NCBI GenBank assembly: GCA_022827905.1 | Contig: JAJEIQ010000003.1 | Span: 1 to 64,000 of the forward strand | DNA from: Pseudomonadales bacterium | Lineage (GTDB): Bacteria > Pseudomonadota > Gammaproteobacteria > Pseudomonadales > Azotimanducaceae | Length of the DNA: 64,000 bases | Reading direction: 5' to 3' | Part shown: piece after piece, positions 50,986 through 59,680 of the stretch | How the letters are laid out: every line of letters begins with the position of its first letter | Position numbering within the stretch: the stretch's first letter is position 1 | Notes under the pieces: generated by a model | The model's input: only the letters and a program-made list of their open reading frames with translations | Database searches by the model: none | What the model was told of the DNA's origin: nothing | Position numbers and translations under genes: made by a program

Positions 50986-52080
50986 TCATGGTGCTTGCGC
51001 GTCGAGTATGGTGGCAAACTCGGTGCCGACCAAGGCGCCGCGCCAGCCCTGATAGGTGGCTGAAAGCTCGCCGGTCAACGCGTAGTGGCGCAGGCAGGCT
51101 TCCAAGTCCCGCCGTCTCGCCAGCAGTTCAGGCGCCATGCCAAGGTCCGCCGCCCGATCGAGGCCAACCGCGCGCAGTTGCTTGAGCAGTGCGCCTTGAC
51201 CGCCGCTCAGTGGCCGGGGCAGAGCCGCTTCGACGGGGGATGCCCGGCCGGCGCCGTGCACGTCGATCAGTGCCTCGCCGTAGCGCCGGGCCAACCCACG
51301 GGGCAGGCGCGCTTCGATCAGAGCCATCGTCAACTTCGCTGGGCGGGCGAAATGGAGCAGGTGCTCGTCCCACACCACTCGATTGCGTGGCCGGTCCTCC
51401 GTCATGGCCTGGCGCTCGCGCCAAGCGCAAAGAGCCTTGAGCGCCCCAAGTTGAACGCCGTTCAGGCGCCATGCGCCTTTAACGCCCTTGTAGTAGCGAT
51501 CCGGGTCGATGGCTGGCGCGGCTTCGCGCAGCGCCATGTCCTCCCGAAACCAGTTCCACCGACCCCTGGCTTCAAGCTCGCCGCTGAGCAGCCGGTGCAC
51601 AGCGGGCAGGGAGGCCACGTCTTCGCAGGCGTAACTGATTTGCGCATCCGATAGGGGCCGGCGCAGCCAGTCGGAGCGTACTTGGTGCTTCGACAGCAGC
51701 AAGCCGAGCAGAGCCTTGACCAGATTGGCGTAGCTGATGCTGAGCTGTTCGGAGACGAAGGCGTAGGCGACTTGGGTGTCGAATAGGTTGGCGGGCCGCA
51801 CGCGCAAGTGATGGGCGATCAATTCAAGGTCTTCGGAACAGGAGTGCATGATCTTGACCGTTGCCGGATCTTCGAGCACCCGCATCAAGGGGCTCCAGTC
51901 GTCGATGGCCAAGGGATCGATCAACCAGATTTCCGTGTCTGCCACCAGTTGGTACAACCCGGGAATGGGGTAGAAGGTGTCGGTGCGTTGAAACTCCGTA
52001 TCGAGACCAATGATGCCGTTCCAGCGCTCGGCGGCATCGGCCAACCGTGCGTTGGAGTCGATCCATTGGTGCCTTGGCAT
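50986..52080 (-). CDS. rnd: Ribonuclease D
   Basis: About 364 residues. The DEDD exonuclease domain has GLDTEFQRTDTFYP (Asp-x-Glu, Exo I), MHSCSEDLELIAHHL (Exo II) and YACEDVASLPAVHRLL (Exo III, DEDDy Tyr). One or two HRDC domains follow (LGALKALCAWRERQA; LLARRRDLEACLRHYAL). It trims the 3' ends of tRNA and other small RNAs. ATG 52080 starts right after the recR stop (52082). The frame upstream lies inside recR. Confidence 0.92.
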   Translation of the reverse strand: MPRHQWIDSNARLADAAERWNGIIGLDTEFQRTDTFYPIPGLYQLVADTEIWLIDPLAIDDWSPLMRVLEDPATVKIMHSCSEDLELIAHHLRVRPANLFDTQVAYAFVSEQLSISYANLVKALLGLLLSKHQVRSDWLRRPLSDAQISYACEDVASLPAVHRLLSGELEARGRWNWFREDMALREAAPAIDPDRYYKGVKGAWRLNGVQLGALKALCAWRERQAMTEDRPRNRVVWDEHLLHFARPAKLTMALIEARLPRGLARRYGEALIDVHGAGRASPVEAALPRPLSGGQGALLKQLRAVGLDRAADLGMAPELLARRRDLEACLRHYALTGELSATYQGWRGALVGTEFATILDAQAP

Positions 52081-52081
52081 C

Positions 52082-52678
52082 TCAGTTGAGGCTGCGGCGG
52101 CCTTGCAGGGCGTGCATGATCGTGCCGCCATCGACGTATTCCAGCTCGCCACCGATGGGGACGCCGTGGGCGATGCGGGTGATGCGTCCCACATCGTCCT
52201 TGATGAGGTCGGATATGTAGAACGCGGTGGCTTCGCCTTCCACGGTCGGGTTGGTGGCCAGAATCACCTCCTCTGGTTTCCTCTCGCGCACCTTGGCGGC
52301 GAGTTGGCTCAAGCCGAGTTCGTCGGGGCCCACGCCGTCGATGGGCGACAGGCGCCCGTGCAGCACGAAGTAGCGCCCGCTGTAGCCGCCGGCCTGCTCG
52401 ATGGCGACGATGTCGGCGGGGGACTCAACCACGCACAGCAGCGCATCATCCCGCTTGGGGTTGGCGCACAGGCGGCAGCGGCCGGTCTCGGTGAGGGTGC
52501 GGCAGTCCACGCACCAGCCGATCTCCGAGACCGCTTTGGCGAGGGTTTCGGCGAGCCGCTGGCCGCCCTCCCGATTCCTTTGCAGAAGATGGAAAGCCAT
52601 GCGCTGGGCGCTCTTGGGGCCTACGCCGGGCAGCGCCTGCAGCGCTCCGACGAGCCGTTCAAGCAGCGGGCTGAACAT
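52082..52678 (-). CDS. recR: Recombination protein RecR
   Basis: The 198-residue protein has the full RecR plan: an N-terminal HhH region ([20 protein letters not shown]), a four-Cys zinc finger ([16 protein letters not shown]), a Toprim domain ([36 protein letters not shown]) and the C-terminal ARGxPxGxELEY-like segment ([18 protein letters not shown]). It loads RecA at gaps together with RecO and RecF. The order dnaX-ybaB-recR is the normal one in gammaproteobacteria. Confidence 0.96.
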   Translation of the reverse strand: MFSPLLERLVGALQALPGVGPKSAQRMAFHLLQRNREGGQRLAETLAKAVSEIGWCVDCRTLTETGRCRLCANPKRDDALLCVVESPADIVAIEQAGGYSGRYFVLHGRLSPIDGVGPDELGLSQLAAKVRERKPEEVILATNPTVEGEATAFYISDLIKDDVGRITRIAHGVPIGGELEYVDGGTIMHALQGRRSLN

Positions 52679-52686
52679 GGCCTAGC

Positions 52687-53019
52687 CTAGCCAGACAGGT
52701 TGCGAGCCAGTGCGCCGAGGCCGCCGGCCATCTCCGACATTTTCTCCCGCTGCGCGGCCTCCACCCGGCGCACGGCGTCGTTGGCGGCGGCGGCGATGAG
52801 TTCCTCCACCACCTCGCGCTCGTCGTCCTGCTGCATCAGGCTCGGATCGATGCTGACCTTGAGGACCTCATGGGCGCCGTTCATGGTTAGGCGGGCCAAT
52901 CCGGCGCCGCTCTCGCCGACGACTTCCGTTTTGGTGATTTCCGATTGCAGTTGCTGCATGTGCGCCTGCATCTGCTGCGCTTGGCCGAGGAGGTCGCCAA
53001 GATCGTTGATTTTCTTCAC
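52687..53019 (-). CDS. ybaB: YbaB/EbfC nucleoid-associated protein
   Basis: A 110-residue protein of the YbaB/EbfC family: an N-terminal coiled helix ([20 protein letters not shown]), a central strand region ([20 protein letters not shown]) and a C-terminal helix ([20 protein letters not shown]). It binds DNA as a dimer, with long helices grasping the duplex. It sits between dnaX and recR (8 bp to recR), its conserved location. Confidence 0.94.
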   Translation of the reverse strand: MKKINDLGDLLGQAQQMQAHMQQLQSEITKTEVVGESGAGLARLTMNGAHEVLKVSIDPSLMQQDDEREVVEELIAAAANDAVRRVEAAQREKMSEMAGGLGALARNLSG

Positions 53020-53044
53020 GTGCTGTCCTCGCTGGTGCTGTTCG

Positions 53045-54649
53045 TCACGGGCTTCCCAAATGCCTCGCGTCCACGAGGCGGCCGTCGAATTCGGTGATCA
53101 ATGACTGCACGACTTGGTCCTGCTCGAGTTGGTGCCGCGCCGCCGCCTGCTTCTCCGCCTTGAGCCGCTCCCGGTGCTTGGCCGGCGACTCAGCGGCCAA
53201 CACGCCCTTTTCGATGCGCACCTCGGCCGGTTGACCGAGCGCCGCCGCCAGCGCCTGCTCGATCTCGGGGTTGCGCTCTCCGGAGAACAAGGCTTGATGG
53301 TCTTCGTCGAGACGCAGGCGATAGCAGCTCCCGTCCTGGGCTATGAGCACCGAGTGCTCGGCGATTGCGCGGCTTGGCCCGGAGAGGTCCAGCCGCTTGA
53401 ACCAGTCCAGCCACTGCGCGGCCAGTGCTGCCGGGCGGTCATCGGGCTGGCTTGGCGTCGACGGCGGGCTGGGTGGCGTTGGCGCTCGGGCGGAACGGCG
53501 GGGTGCCGGGGCCTGTGGCGCGGGCTCGGAAGGCTCGGGCTTGGCATCCGGCGCCTGGCCGGCGCTGGTCGGTGCGGGCGGCACGGATTGGGCGGTTGCG
53601 GCGTCCGGTGCGAAAGCCAGCATGCGCAGCAGGGTCATCTCGAAGACCGTTTTGGGGTCCGGCCCCACCCGCATGTCCCGGTAGCCGGTCAATGCAATCT
53701 GGTAGTAAAGCTGCACCGCCTCGGCGCTGAGCGCCGCGCGGCCGTCGGCTTGACCGAGGGCCTTGGCCACCGCGATGCCGTGCAGCGCCTGCAGCACTTC
53801 GGCCAGGGTGGCTTCGAAATCAGCAGCCCGTTCGGCCAGTTCCGCGCTGATGCGCACCACGGCCTGGGGGTCGCCGCTTTCGATGGCGTCGAGCACCGCG
53901 GCAACCTCGTCGCTGCCGACCGCGCCGAGCAGTTCCGCGACGTCGTGCCCAGTCAATCGGCCTTGGCCGAAGGCGATGGCCTGATCGGTGACCGAGAGGG
54001 CGTCGCGCATGCTGCCCCTTGCGGCCTTGGCGATGATCTCAAGGGCCTCGGCTTCGAATTCGATGCCTTCGTCGGTCATGGCCTCGGCCAAATGGGCGGC
54101 AATCTTCTCCTGGGCGATGTTCTTCAATTGGAACTGCAGGCAGCGCGAGAGGACCGTGATCGGCACTTTCTTCGGATCGGTGGTGGCAAGCAGGAACTTA
54201 ACGTGCTCCGGAGGCTCCTCCAAGGTCTTGAGCAGGGCGTTGAAGCTGGAGGCGGAGAGCATGTGGACTTCGTCGATCAGGTAGATCTTGAAGCGGCCGC
54301 GGGTCGGCAGGTACTGGGCGTTGTCGAGTAGTTCGCGGGTGTCGTCCACCCGGGTGCGCGAGGCGGCATCCACCTCGATCAGGTCGACGAAGCGGTTTTC
54401 CTGCACCTCCCGGCAAACCGAGCACTCCCCGCACGGCGACGCGCTGACGCCCGCTTCACAGTTCAGGCATTTGGCAAGGATGCGGGCGATGGTGGTCTTG
54501 CCGACGCCGCGGGTGCCGGTGAACAGGTACGCATGGTGCAAGCGGCCCGAATCCAAGCCGTGCTGCAGCGCCCGAACGATGTGATCCTGCCCCACGAGGC
54601 TGGCGAAGTCCGCCGGACGCAGCTTCCGGGCTAGTACCTGGTAGCTCAT
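53045..54649 (-). CDS. dnaX: DNA polymerase III subunits gamma/tau
   Basis: About 534 residues. The clamp-loader AAA+ domain begins [20 protein letters not shown] and has Walker [14 protein letters not shown], a zinc module (CLNCEAG, CGECSVC), [20 protein letters not shown] and the SRC motif ([12 protein letters not shown]). The C-terminal tau part holds a Pro/Ala-rich linker (about 385-430) and a PolC-binding region. Start ATG 54649 is chosen by homology; the frame extends to 54850 without conserved sequence and overlaps the divergent GDPD gene. I found no obvious A-rich slippery site for a gamma form. Confidence 0.95.
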   Translation of the reverse strand: MSYQVLARKLRPADFASLVGQDHIVRALQHGLDSGRLHHAYLFTGTRGVGKTTIARILAKCLNCEAGVSASPCGECSVCREVQENRFVDLIEVDAASRTRVDDTRELLDNAQYLPTRGRFKIYLIDEVHMLSASSFNALLKTLEEPPEHVKFLLATTDPKKVPITVLSRCLQFQLKNIAQEKIAAHLAEAMTDEGIEFEAEALEIIAKAARGSMRDALSVTDQAIAFGQGRLTGHDVAELLGAVGSDEVAAVLDAIESGDPQAVVRISAELAERAADFEATLAEVLQALHGIAVAKALGQADGRAALSAEAVQLYYQIALTGYRDMRVGPDPKTVFEMTLLRMLAFAPDAATAQSVPPAPTSAGQAPDAKPEPSEPAPQAPAPRRSARAPTPPSPPSTPSQPDDRPAALAAQWLDWFKRLDLSGPSRAIAEHSVLIAQDGSCYRLRLDEDHQALFSGERNPEIEQALAAALGQPAEVRIEKGVLAAESPAKHRERLKAEKQAAARHQLEQDQVVQSLITEFDGRLVDARHLGSP

Positions 54650-54691
54650 TGCATCTATTCTAGCCCGAATGTTCGTGCCGGAGGGTGGGTC

Positions 54692-55384
54692 TTGGGCTTT
54701 GGTGGGGCGCAGCTGATCATCGGCCACCGAGGGGCCGCCGGGCTTGCTCCGGAGAACACGCTGGATGGCTTCCGCAAGGCCGCTGCGCTCGGGGTGGATG
54801 CCGTGGAACTGGACGTGCATCGCCTTGAGGATGCGCTGGTCGTGATTCACGACGATGCACTGGATCGCACCACCTCCGGCCGCGGCCCGCTCAAGGCTTA
54901 CAGCCTAGCAGCCGTGCGCCGTCTCGATGCCGGGGGAGGGCAGCGCGTTCCGTTGCTTGAGGAGGTCCTTGCCGCCCTGCCCATCAACGTGGGCGTCAAC
55001 ATCGAGCTCAAGGCGTCGGGCACCGCGGAACTGGCCGTGCCCTTGGCGGAGAGGGAGCTAGCCCTCGGGCGTGACATGCTGATTTCGTCCTTCGACTTTG
55101 ACGAGCTTGGCCATGCTGCGGCCCTGGGCAGCTCCGCGCTCAAGATCGCTCTGCTCTTTGGGCGCTGGCCCCGGGCAGGTTGGCAGGTGGCTCGCCGCCT
55201 TCAAGCTTGGTCGGTGAATCTGTCGCTGGAGACCGCATCGGAGCGGCTGATTAGGCAAGCGGGCGAGCGGGGGCTTAAGGCGCTGGTCTACACCGTCAAC
55301 GATCGGCCGACGGCCGATCGGCTAATGGCTTGGGGCGCCACTGGTGTGTTCACCGACTTTCCGGACCGCCTAGTTCAGGCCTAG
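54692..55384 (+). CDS. Glycerophosphodiester phosphodiesterase
   Basis: A 230-residue GDPD TIM-barrel. It has LIIGHRGAAGLAPENTLDGF (catalytic His and Arg/Glu), AVELDVHRLEDALVVIHDD (metal ligands Glu, Asp and second His) and GVNIELKASG (Glu, Lys). It hydrolyses glycerophosphodiesters to glycerol-3-phosphate and an alcohol. It lacks a signal peptide, so it is UgpQ-like and cytosolic. It starts at TTG 54692, with GGAGGGTGGG just upstream. It is divergent from dnaX and overlaps the end of a convergent small psp-like gene by 4 bp. Confidence 0.9.
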   Translation: MGFGGAQLIIGHRGAAGLAPENTLDGFRKAAALGVDAVELDVHRLEDALVVIHDDALDRTTSGRGPLKAYSLAAVRRLDAGGGQRVPLLEEVLAALPINVGVNIELKASGTAELAVPLAERELALGRDMLISSFDFDELGHAAALGSSALKIALLFGRWPRAGWQVARRLQAWSVNLSLETASERLIRQAGERGLKALVYTVNDRPTADRLMAWGATGVFTDFPDRLVQA

Positions 55385-55623
55385 GAAGCGCCTGTTCGTT
55401 CCTCGCGGCCATCGAGGCGGTTGATTTCCTTGGCCAGATCGTATTTTTCGTCCGTGACGATTTGCTCGAGCACCTCCACCCGATTGCGCAGGTCGTCGAT
55501 GTCCCGTTGCATCGCGGGGTCCTGCTTGCCCGCCACCTTGGCGCGGCTTTTGAAGTAGTTGTTGGCCACGCCAGCCGTGCAGCTGACGACAACGATGATG
55601 GCCACCATGGTGAATACGTCCAT
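55381..55623 (-). CDS. PspB/PspC-like small membrane protein
   Basis: An 80-residue protein with one N-terminal transmembrane helix (about 4-22: TMVAIIVVVSCTAGVANNYF) and a cytoplasmic coiled coil, DIDDLRNRVEVLEQIVTDEK then YDLAKEINRL. This tail combines the LEQIVTD element of PspB-like proteins with the YxLxREFxRL end seen in PspC. It follows pspC on the same strand (79-bp gap) and is likely an extra member of the phage-shock operon, tuning PspA release at the membrane. Confidence 0.7.
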   Translation of the reverse strand: MDVFTMVAIIVVVSCTAGVANNYFKSRAKVAGKQDPAMQRDIDDLRNRVEVLEQIVTDEKYDLAKEINRLDGREERTGAS

Positions 55624-55702
55624 TGGCTTTCCTTGTTCTCAGTTGATTCCTGTGTTGCGTTGTTGCGAACCGGTAGGCGTTTGCCCGGTGAGGCCGCGGC
55701 CC

Positions 55703-56158
55703 CTAGCGATCCGGCTCGATCCGGTTGAACTCCCGATGCAGTTCGTAGTGCCCTGAAGTGACGTGGTGCTCCATGCGCCGCAAGCGCAACTCCGCTTGGG
55801 CGAGGTGGGCCCGCACGGTGCGCAAGCTGCGCCTGGGCGACAAACGCGTGCCGAGCTCGGGCGCCTCCGCGCTGTGCCGGCGGCGTGGCGTTTCAGGCGG
55901 CTCCCCCGCCTCATCAGACGACGGATCATCCATGACGAAATAGAGTATCCAGTAGCCTATGAAAGTGATGCTGGGCATGAATATAAGCCCCGTCACCGCG
56001 ATGCAGCGCACGACCCAGGACTCGACGCCGTAGTGTTCGGCCATGCCGCTGCACACGCCGGCGATCTTGGCGTCCTCGCCCCGATGCAGGCCGCGGACCC
56101 GAGGCCGTTTGAAGGTCCTGTCGGGCTTGAGCCGGCCGTCCGCCGACTGGCCGCTCAT
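55703..56158 (-). CDS. pspC: Phage shock protein PspC
   Basis: About 151 residues. The PspC domain reads LHRGEDAKIAGVCSGMAEHY, then GVESWVVRCIAVTGLIFMPS and a transmembrane helix (TFIGYWILYFVMD). A cytoplasmic extension ends in a coiled segment LAQAELRLRRMEHHVTSGHY followed by ELHREFNRI. PspC senses inner-membrane stress and, with PspB, binds PspA to free PspF. ATG 56158 overlaps the pspB stop (ATGA). The frame upstream lies inside pspB. Confidence 0.9.
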   Translation of the reverse strand: MSGQSADGRLKPDRTFKRPRVRGLHRGEDAKIAGVCSGMAEHYGVESWVVRCIAVTGLIFMPSITFIGYWILYFVMDDPSSDEAGEPPETPRRRHSAEAPELGTRLSPRRSLRTVRAHLAQAELRLRRMEHHVTSGHYELHREFNRIEPDR

Positions 56159-56406
56159 CGCGCGGCCTCGTCGGCGCGCCGCCGCCATCCCGGCGTCTCG
56201 GCGTCGAGTATGGCTTCGAGGGTTTCGATGCGCCCGGTCATCCCCTCGACGCGCTCGATGAGGGTCTCAAGCTCTTCGCGCTCCTCTTCCGACAGCGCCC
56301 CTTGGGCCTTCTGCTTGCTGCGGTAATGCATGAAGATCCAGATCGGCGCAACGACCGTCAGGAAGACGACCGTTGGCACAAAGAAGGCGACGGCCATGCC
56401 GCTCAT
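56155..56406 (-). CDS. pspB: Phage shock protein PspB
   Basis: An 83-residue PspB: an N-terminal transmembrane helix (VAFFVPTVVFLTVVAPIWIF), then a cytoplasmic coiled coil (ELETLIERVEGMTGRIETLE) ending in the family's ILDAETPGWRRR motif. It acts with PspC in signalling membrane stress to PspA. It lies 9 bp after pspA, with its stop overlapping the pspC start, so pspABC is one operon. Confidence 0.92.
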   Translation of the reverse strand: MSGMAVAFFVPTVVFLTVVAPIWIFMHYRSKQKAQGALSEEEREELETLIERVEGMTGRIETLEAILDAETPGWRRRADEAAR

Positions 56407-56415
56407 GGGAACTCC

Positions 56416-57102
56416 TTAGCTGTCGGCGTTTTCGGAACCGGAGCGGCGTGCCGCCAGTCCGGCCTTCAACTCGTCGAGTTGGCTGTCGAGCTGCTCGCCC
56501 TTCTCCAGATCGGCGATTTCATCCGCCAAGGTCTTCTGGCCCATGTCGTAGGCCTCAGCCTGCCCTTCGAGATCGTCCATCTTACGCTCATAAGCCTCGA
56601 AGCGGCGCATGGCCTCATCGACGTTGTGCTCATTGAGCTGCCGGCGCACGCCCAGCCGGGTCTTGGCGGCCTTGCTGCGCATGATGATGGCGTTTTGATG
56701 GGCCTTGGCGTCCTTGATCTTGGCCTGTAGGGCGGCGAGGTCGCCGTTCAGCTTGTCCAGCGTTTCGCCGAGCAGGTCCAGTTCGGTGGACAGGGATTCA
56801 ACCGCTTCCTGGGCCTTGTTTCGTTCACCGAGGGCGCGTCGGGCGAGGTCATCGCGATCCTTGCCCACGGCAATCTCGGCCTTGCGCTGCCATTCGTCGG
56901 CCTCGCCGATCAGCCAATCCCGGCGCCGCACCAGCTCCTTGCGGTCGGCGATGGCCCGGGCGGCCGTCGAGCGGACCTCCACGAGGGTGTCCTCCATTTC
57001 CTTGATGATCAGCCGCACCATCTTCTCCGGATCCTCGGCCTTGTCGAGCAGGGCGTTGAGGTTGGCGTTGATGATGTCGGTCATTCGCGAAAAGATGGTC
57101 AT
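56416..57102 (-). CDS. pspA: Phage shock protein PspA
   Basis: A 228-residue PspA/IM30 coiled-coil protein: SRMTDIINANLNALLDKAED, PEKMVRLIIKEMEDTLVEVR, long helices through residue 185 and an acidic C-terminus. PspA binds PspF to keep the operon off and, when released, assembles on the inner membrane to preserve proton-motive force. A sigma-54-like promoter lies about 50 bp upstream and the gene is divergent from pspF, the standard layout. Confidence 0.95.
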   Translation of the reverse strand: MTIFSRMTDIINANLNALLDKAEDPEKMVRLIIKEMEDTLVEVRSTAARAIADRKELVRRRDWLIGEADEWQRKAEIAVGKDRDDLARRALGERNKAQEAVESLSTELDLLGETLDKLNGDLAALQAKIKDAKAHQNAIIMRSKAAKTRLGVRRQLNEHNVDEAMRRFEAYERKMDDLEGQAEAYDMGQKTLADEIADLEKGEQLDSQLDELKAGLAARRSGSENADS

Positions 57103-57152
57103 GGGCGGTTAGCCTCCGTTTGCGTGCCCAGTTGGGCTGTTGCCTCTGTCCA

Positions 57153-57168
57153 GTCAGATTCCGTGCCA
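57153..57168 (-). promoter_or_regulatory. Sigma-54-like promoter of pspABC
   Basis: On the minus strand, TGGCACGGAATCTGAC has a perfect -24 element (TGGCACG) and a -12 region (CTGAC) that departs from the TTGCW consensus while keeping the 10-bp spacing. It points toward pspA, whose ATG is about 50 bp downstream. The 57170-57290 interval to pspF is where PspF and IHF sites would be expected; I cannot assign them by eye. Confidence 0.7.
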
Positions 57169-57292
57169 GATTGGTGGAAGCCTCTTTTTTTCCTTTAGTT
57201 TAAAGGAGTTACTGAATATTCCTCCGTTGGCTATGCGGTTGCTTCGATAAAGCGATGGTGGATATGACCAACATTTGGTTAAATTGCGCGCC

Positions 57293-58348
57293 ATGATAAC
57301 CAGCCCCGAAACGCCGATTGGCGAATCGCCCGCCTTTCTTGAGGTGCTTGAGGCCACCTCCCGGATCGCCCCGCTGGAAAAGCCGGCGCTCATTGTCGGG
57401 GAGCGCGGCACGGGCAAGGAATTGATCGCCGACCGCCTGCACCTGCTGTCCGACCGCTCCGCCCAAGCGGCCCTAAAGATGAACTGCGCCGCCATATCGG
57501 ACGCGCTGCTCGAAAGCGAGTTGTTCGGCCACGAGGCGGGAGCCTTCACCGGCGCATCAAGGACCCACCAAGGTCGCTTTGAGCGCGCCGACGGCGGCAC
57601 GCTGTTTCTCGATGAACTGGCCACCACCTCGCCCTTGGTGCAGGAAAAGCTGTTGCGCGTCATCGAATACGGCGAGTTTGAACGGGTCGGCGGCAGCAAG
57701 ACCCTGCGCGCTGACGTGCGCCTGATTGCCGCCACCAACGAAGACCTGCCGCGCTTGGCGGCCGAAGGCAAGTTCCGCAGCGACCTGCTCGACCGGCTGG
57801 CGTTCGACGTCATCACCCTGCCGCCCCTGCGCGAACGGCGCGACGACATCATGCTGCTGGCCGAACGCTTCGCCATCGACATGTCTAGGGAACTCGGCCG
57901 CGAGGTGTTTCCCGGCTTCTCAAGCCACGCCGTCCGCCGGCTGCTGTCGCACGATTGGCCGGGCAACATTCGCGAACTGAAGAACGTGGTCGAGCGCTGC
58001 GTGTATCGAACCAGCCCGGGCCAGCCAGTCGACGAGATCGTCTTGGATCCATTCGAGTCGCCGTACCGGCCCAGTGGCGCCTCCGAAGCGGAGGAGGCTG
58101 GGCGCCAACCAGCCTTTCCCCTCGATCTCAAGGGCGCCGTGCGGGACTTTGAAATCGCCACCATTCGGCGTGCCCTCGAGGCCTCCCGGCACAACCAGCG
58201 CAAAGCCGCCGAACAGCTGTCGCTCACCTACCACCAGTTGCGGGGCTACCTAAAGAAGTACGACATTCTCAACGACCCGCGGAGCGAGTACGACATTCTC
58301 AACGACCCGCGGAGCGAGGGCATCTTGCCCTCGATTTCTGAAGGTTGA
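57293..58348 (+). CDS. pspF: PspF, sigma-54 enhancer-binding activator
   Basis: About 351 residues. The sigma-54 AAA+ domain has VGERGTGKELIADRLH (Walker A), FGHEAGAFTGASRTHQGRFE (GAFTGA loop) and GGTLFLDELATTSPLVQEKL (Walker B). A C-terminal Fis-type HTH follows (IRRALEASRHNQRKAAEQLS). No regulatory receiver domain is present, as expected for PspF, which is controlled by PspA binding. ATG 57293 starts the conserved part; a TTG at 57275 is in frame. The last 28 or so residues are not native: two copies of YDILNDPRSE from a 30-bp tandem repeat, then sequence of a REP-like element. Confidence 0.92.
   Translation: MITSPETPIGESPAFLEVLEATSRIAPLEKPALIVGERGTGKELIADRLHLLSDRSAQAALKMNCAAISDALLESELFGHEAGAFTGASRTHQGRFERADGGTLFLDELATTSPLVQEKLLRVIEYGEFERVGGSKTLRADVRLIAATNEDLPRLAAEGKFRSDLLDRLAFDVITLPPLRERRDDIMLLAERFAIDMSRELGREVFPGFSSHAVRRLLSHDWPGNIRELKNVVERCVYRTSPGQPVDEIVLDPFESPYRPSGASEAEEAGRQPAFPLDLKGAVRDFEIATIRRALEASRHNQRKAAEQLSLTYHQLRGYLKKYDILNDPRSEYDILNDPRSEGILPSISEG
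58259..58318 (+). repeat. 30-bp tandem duplication inside the pspF 3' end
   Basis: The 30-bp unit that begins TACGACATTCTCAACGACCC and ends GGAGCGAG is present twice without interruption (58259-58288 and 58289-58318). It keeps frame and adds ten residues. The second copy runs straight into a REP-like unit, suggesting the duplication arose with or after REP insertion. Confidence 0.9.
58311..58337. repeat. REP-like palindromic element, single copy
   Basis: GGAGCGAGGGCATCTTGCCC followed by TCGATTT. It has the same GAGGGC/GCCCTC stem as the other elements of the family. It overlaps the last codons of pspF and lies just before the convergent cfa gene, where it may serve as terminator for both. 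Confidence 0.75.
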
Positions 58349-58354
58349 AGGTGG

Positions 58355-59539
58355 CTAGCGCAGCTTGGCCGCCGTCGGGTAAAGATAGTCCCGCGTGATG
58401 GGCGCCGCCTGGTTGCCCTTGGTCAACTGCCACTGCAGCACCACCAAATCACCGACTTCAAAGGCCGTTTGGCAAACCACCAGATAAAACTCCCACATGC
58501 GGCAGAAGCGTTCGCCCTTGCTGTCAACGAATTGCTGGCGGTGTTGCTGAAAGCGTTCGTTCCAGGCCCGCAGGGTGAGCGCGTAGTGGGTGCGCAGCAC
58601 CTCGATGTCGGTGCTGATGAGCGCCGCCCGCTCCACGAACGGCGCGATGTCCGAGAGGGAGGGAATGTAGCCGCCGGGAAAGATGTAGCGCCGAATCCAC
58701 GGATTGACCGGTTCCGGTGGCGCCTTGCTGGCGATGGTGTGCAGCAGGGCCACACCGTCGGTGGCTAGGCTGGCGGCCACCTTGTCGAAAAACGCGGCGT
58801 AGTGGGGTTTGCCGACGTGTTCGAACATGCCCACGGAGACGATGCGGTCATAGGTGCCCGCGTGTTCCCGGTAGTCCTCCAGGCGAAACGCCACCCTTTC
58901 TCCAAGCCCGCGCTGCTGGGCCGTCGCCTGGGCAACCCGCAACTGTTCGGCGGAGAGGGTGAGGCCGGTGACGGTCACGCCGTGATTCTCCGCCATGTGC
59001 ATGGCCAGGCTCCCCCAACCGCTGCCGATGTCGAGCACCTTCTGCCCGGACTCCAAGTTCAGCTTGGCGGCGATGTGGCGGCACTTGGCCGCTTGGGCGT
59101 CCTCCAAGCTCAACCGGGAGTCTGTGAAGTAAGCGCAGGAGTAGTGCATGTCGGCGTCAAGGCAGGCACGGAACAAGGGTTCGTCGAGGTCGTAGTGGTG
59201 GCTGACGTTGCGGCGGCTGGCCGCGAGGCCGTTCCAAGAGCGGAGCACCGCCCACAGGGGATCCAGCCAGCGGTTCCTTGAGATGTTCGACTCCAGGTTG
59301 GTTCGCAGGATGGTCAGCAGGTCGTGCAAGGTGCCTTCGGCAACGTCCCACTCATCGTCCATGTAGGTCTCGCCGAGGTTGAGCTGGGGATTGCGCAGGA
59401 TGCGCATGAAGGTCGAAGGCCGGTTCAGGCGCCAGGCTGCCGTCGGCTCGCCCTCGCCGAACACGCGCTCCTGGCCGTGGTGGTCGATCACGGTCAGCCG
59501 GCCCCGTTGAATGAATTGTTCCAGTAGGCGCAGATTCAC
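58355..59539 (-). CDS. cfa: Cyclopropane-fatty-acyl-phospholipid synthase
   Basis: A 394-residue CFA synthase. The AdoMet-binding motif is VLDIGSGWGSLAMHMAEN. Family signatures are HHYDLDEPLFRACLDADMHY then SCAYF, the VSVGMFEHVGKPHY segment with the conserved Glu, and NPWIRRYIFPGGYIPSLSDI. It methylenates cis double bonds of membrane phospholipid acyl chains. The N-terminal lipid-binding region (about 1-120) is present. It is convergent with pspF, so membrane-stress functions cluster here. Confidence 0.93.
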   Translation of the reverse strand: MNLRLLEQFIQRGRLTVIDHHGQERVFGEGEPTAAWRLNRPSTFMRILRNPQLNLGETYMDDEWDVAEGTLHDLLTILRTNLESNISRNRWLDPLWAVLRSWNGLAASRRNVSHHYDLDEPLFRACLDADMHYSCAYFTDSRLSLEDAQAAKCRHIAAKLNLESGQKVLDIGSGWGSLAMHMAENHGVTVTGLTLSAEQLRVAQATAQQRGLGERVAFRLEDYREHAGTYDRIVSVGMFEHVGKPHYAAFFDKVAASLATDGVALLHTIASKAPPEPVNPWIRRYIFPGGYIPSLSDIAPFVERAALISTDIEVLRTHYALTLRAWNERFQQHRQQFVDSKGERFCRMWEFYLVVCQTAFEVGDLVVLQWQLTKGNQAAPITRDYLYPTAAKLR

Positions 59540-59680
59540 TTTTCAGCGTTCGGATGCTCAGAAGCCTCATAATTTAGCAAATGTTCGCGAACCGCTCTCG
59601 TGCGAGTTTCATGTTGCTGCCCGCGGGCTCGGCTATCATCGGCGCGCCGGAAGGGGATTCCACTCAACGGGAGCGATATC

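Noticed and set aside
53045..54649. Programmed frameshift producing a gamma form of DnaX
   Set aside because: No A-rich slippery heptamer with downstream hairpin was seen in the expected region.
54650..54850. N-terminal extension of DnaX by 67 residues
   Set aside because: Family members start at MSYQVLARK; the extension overlaps the divergent GDPD gene.
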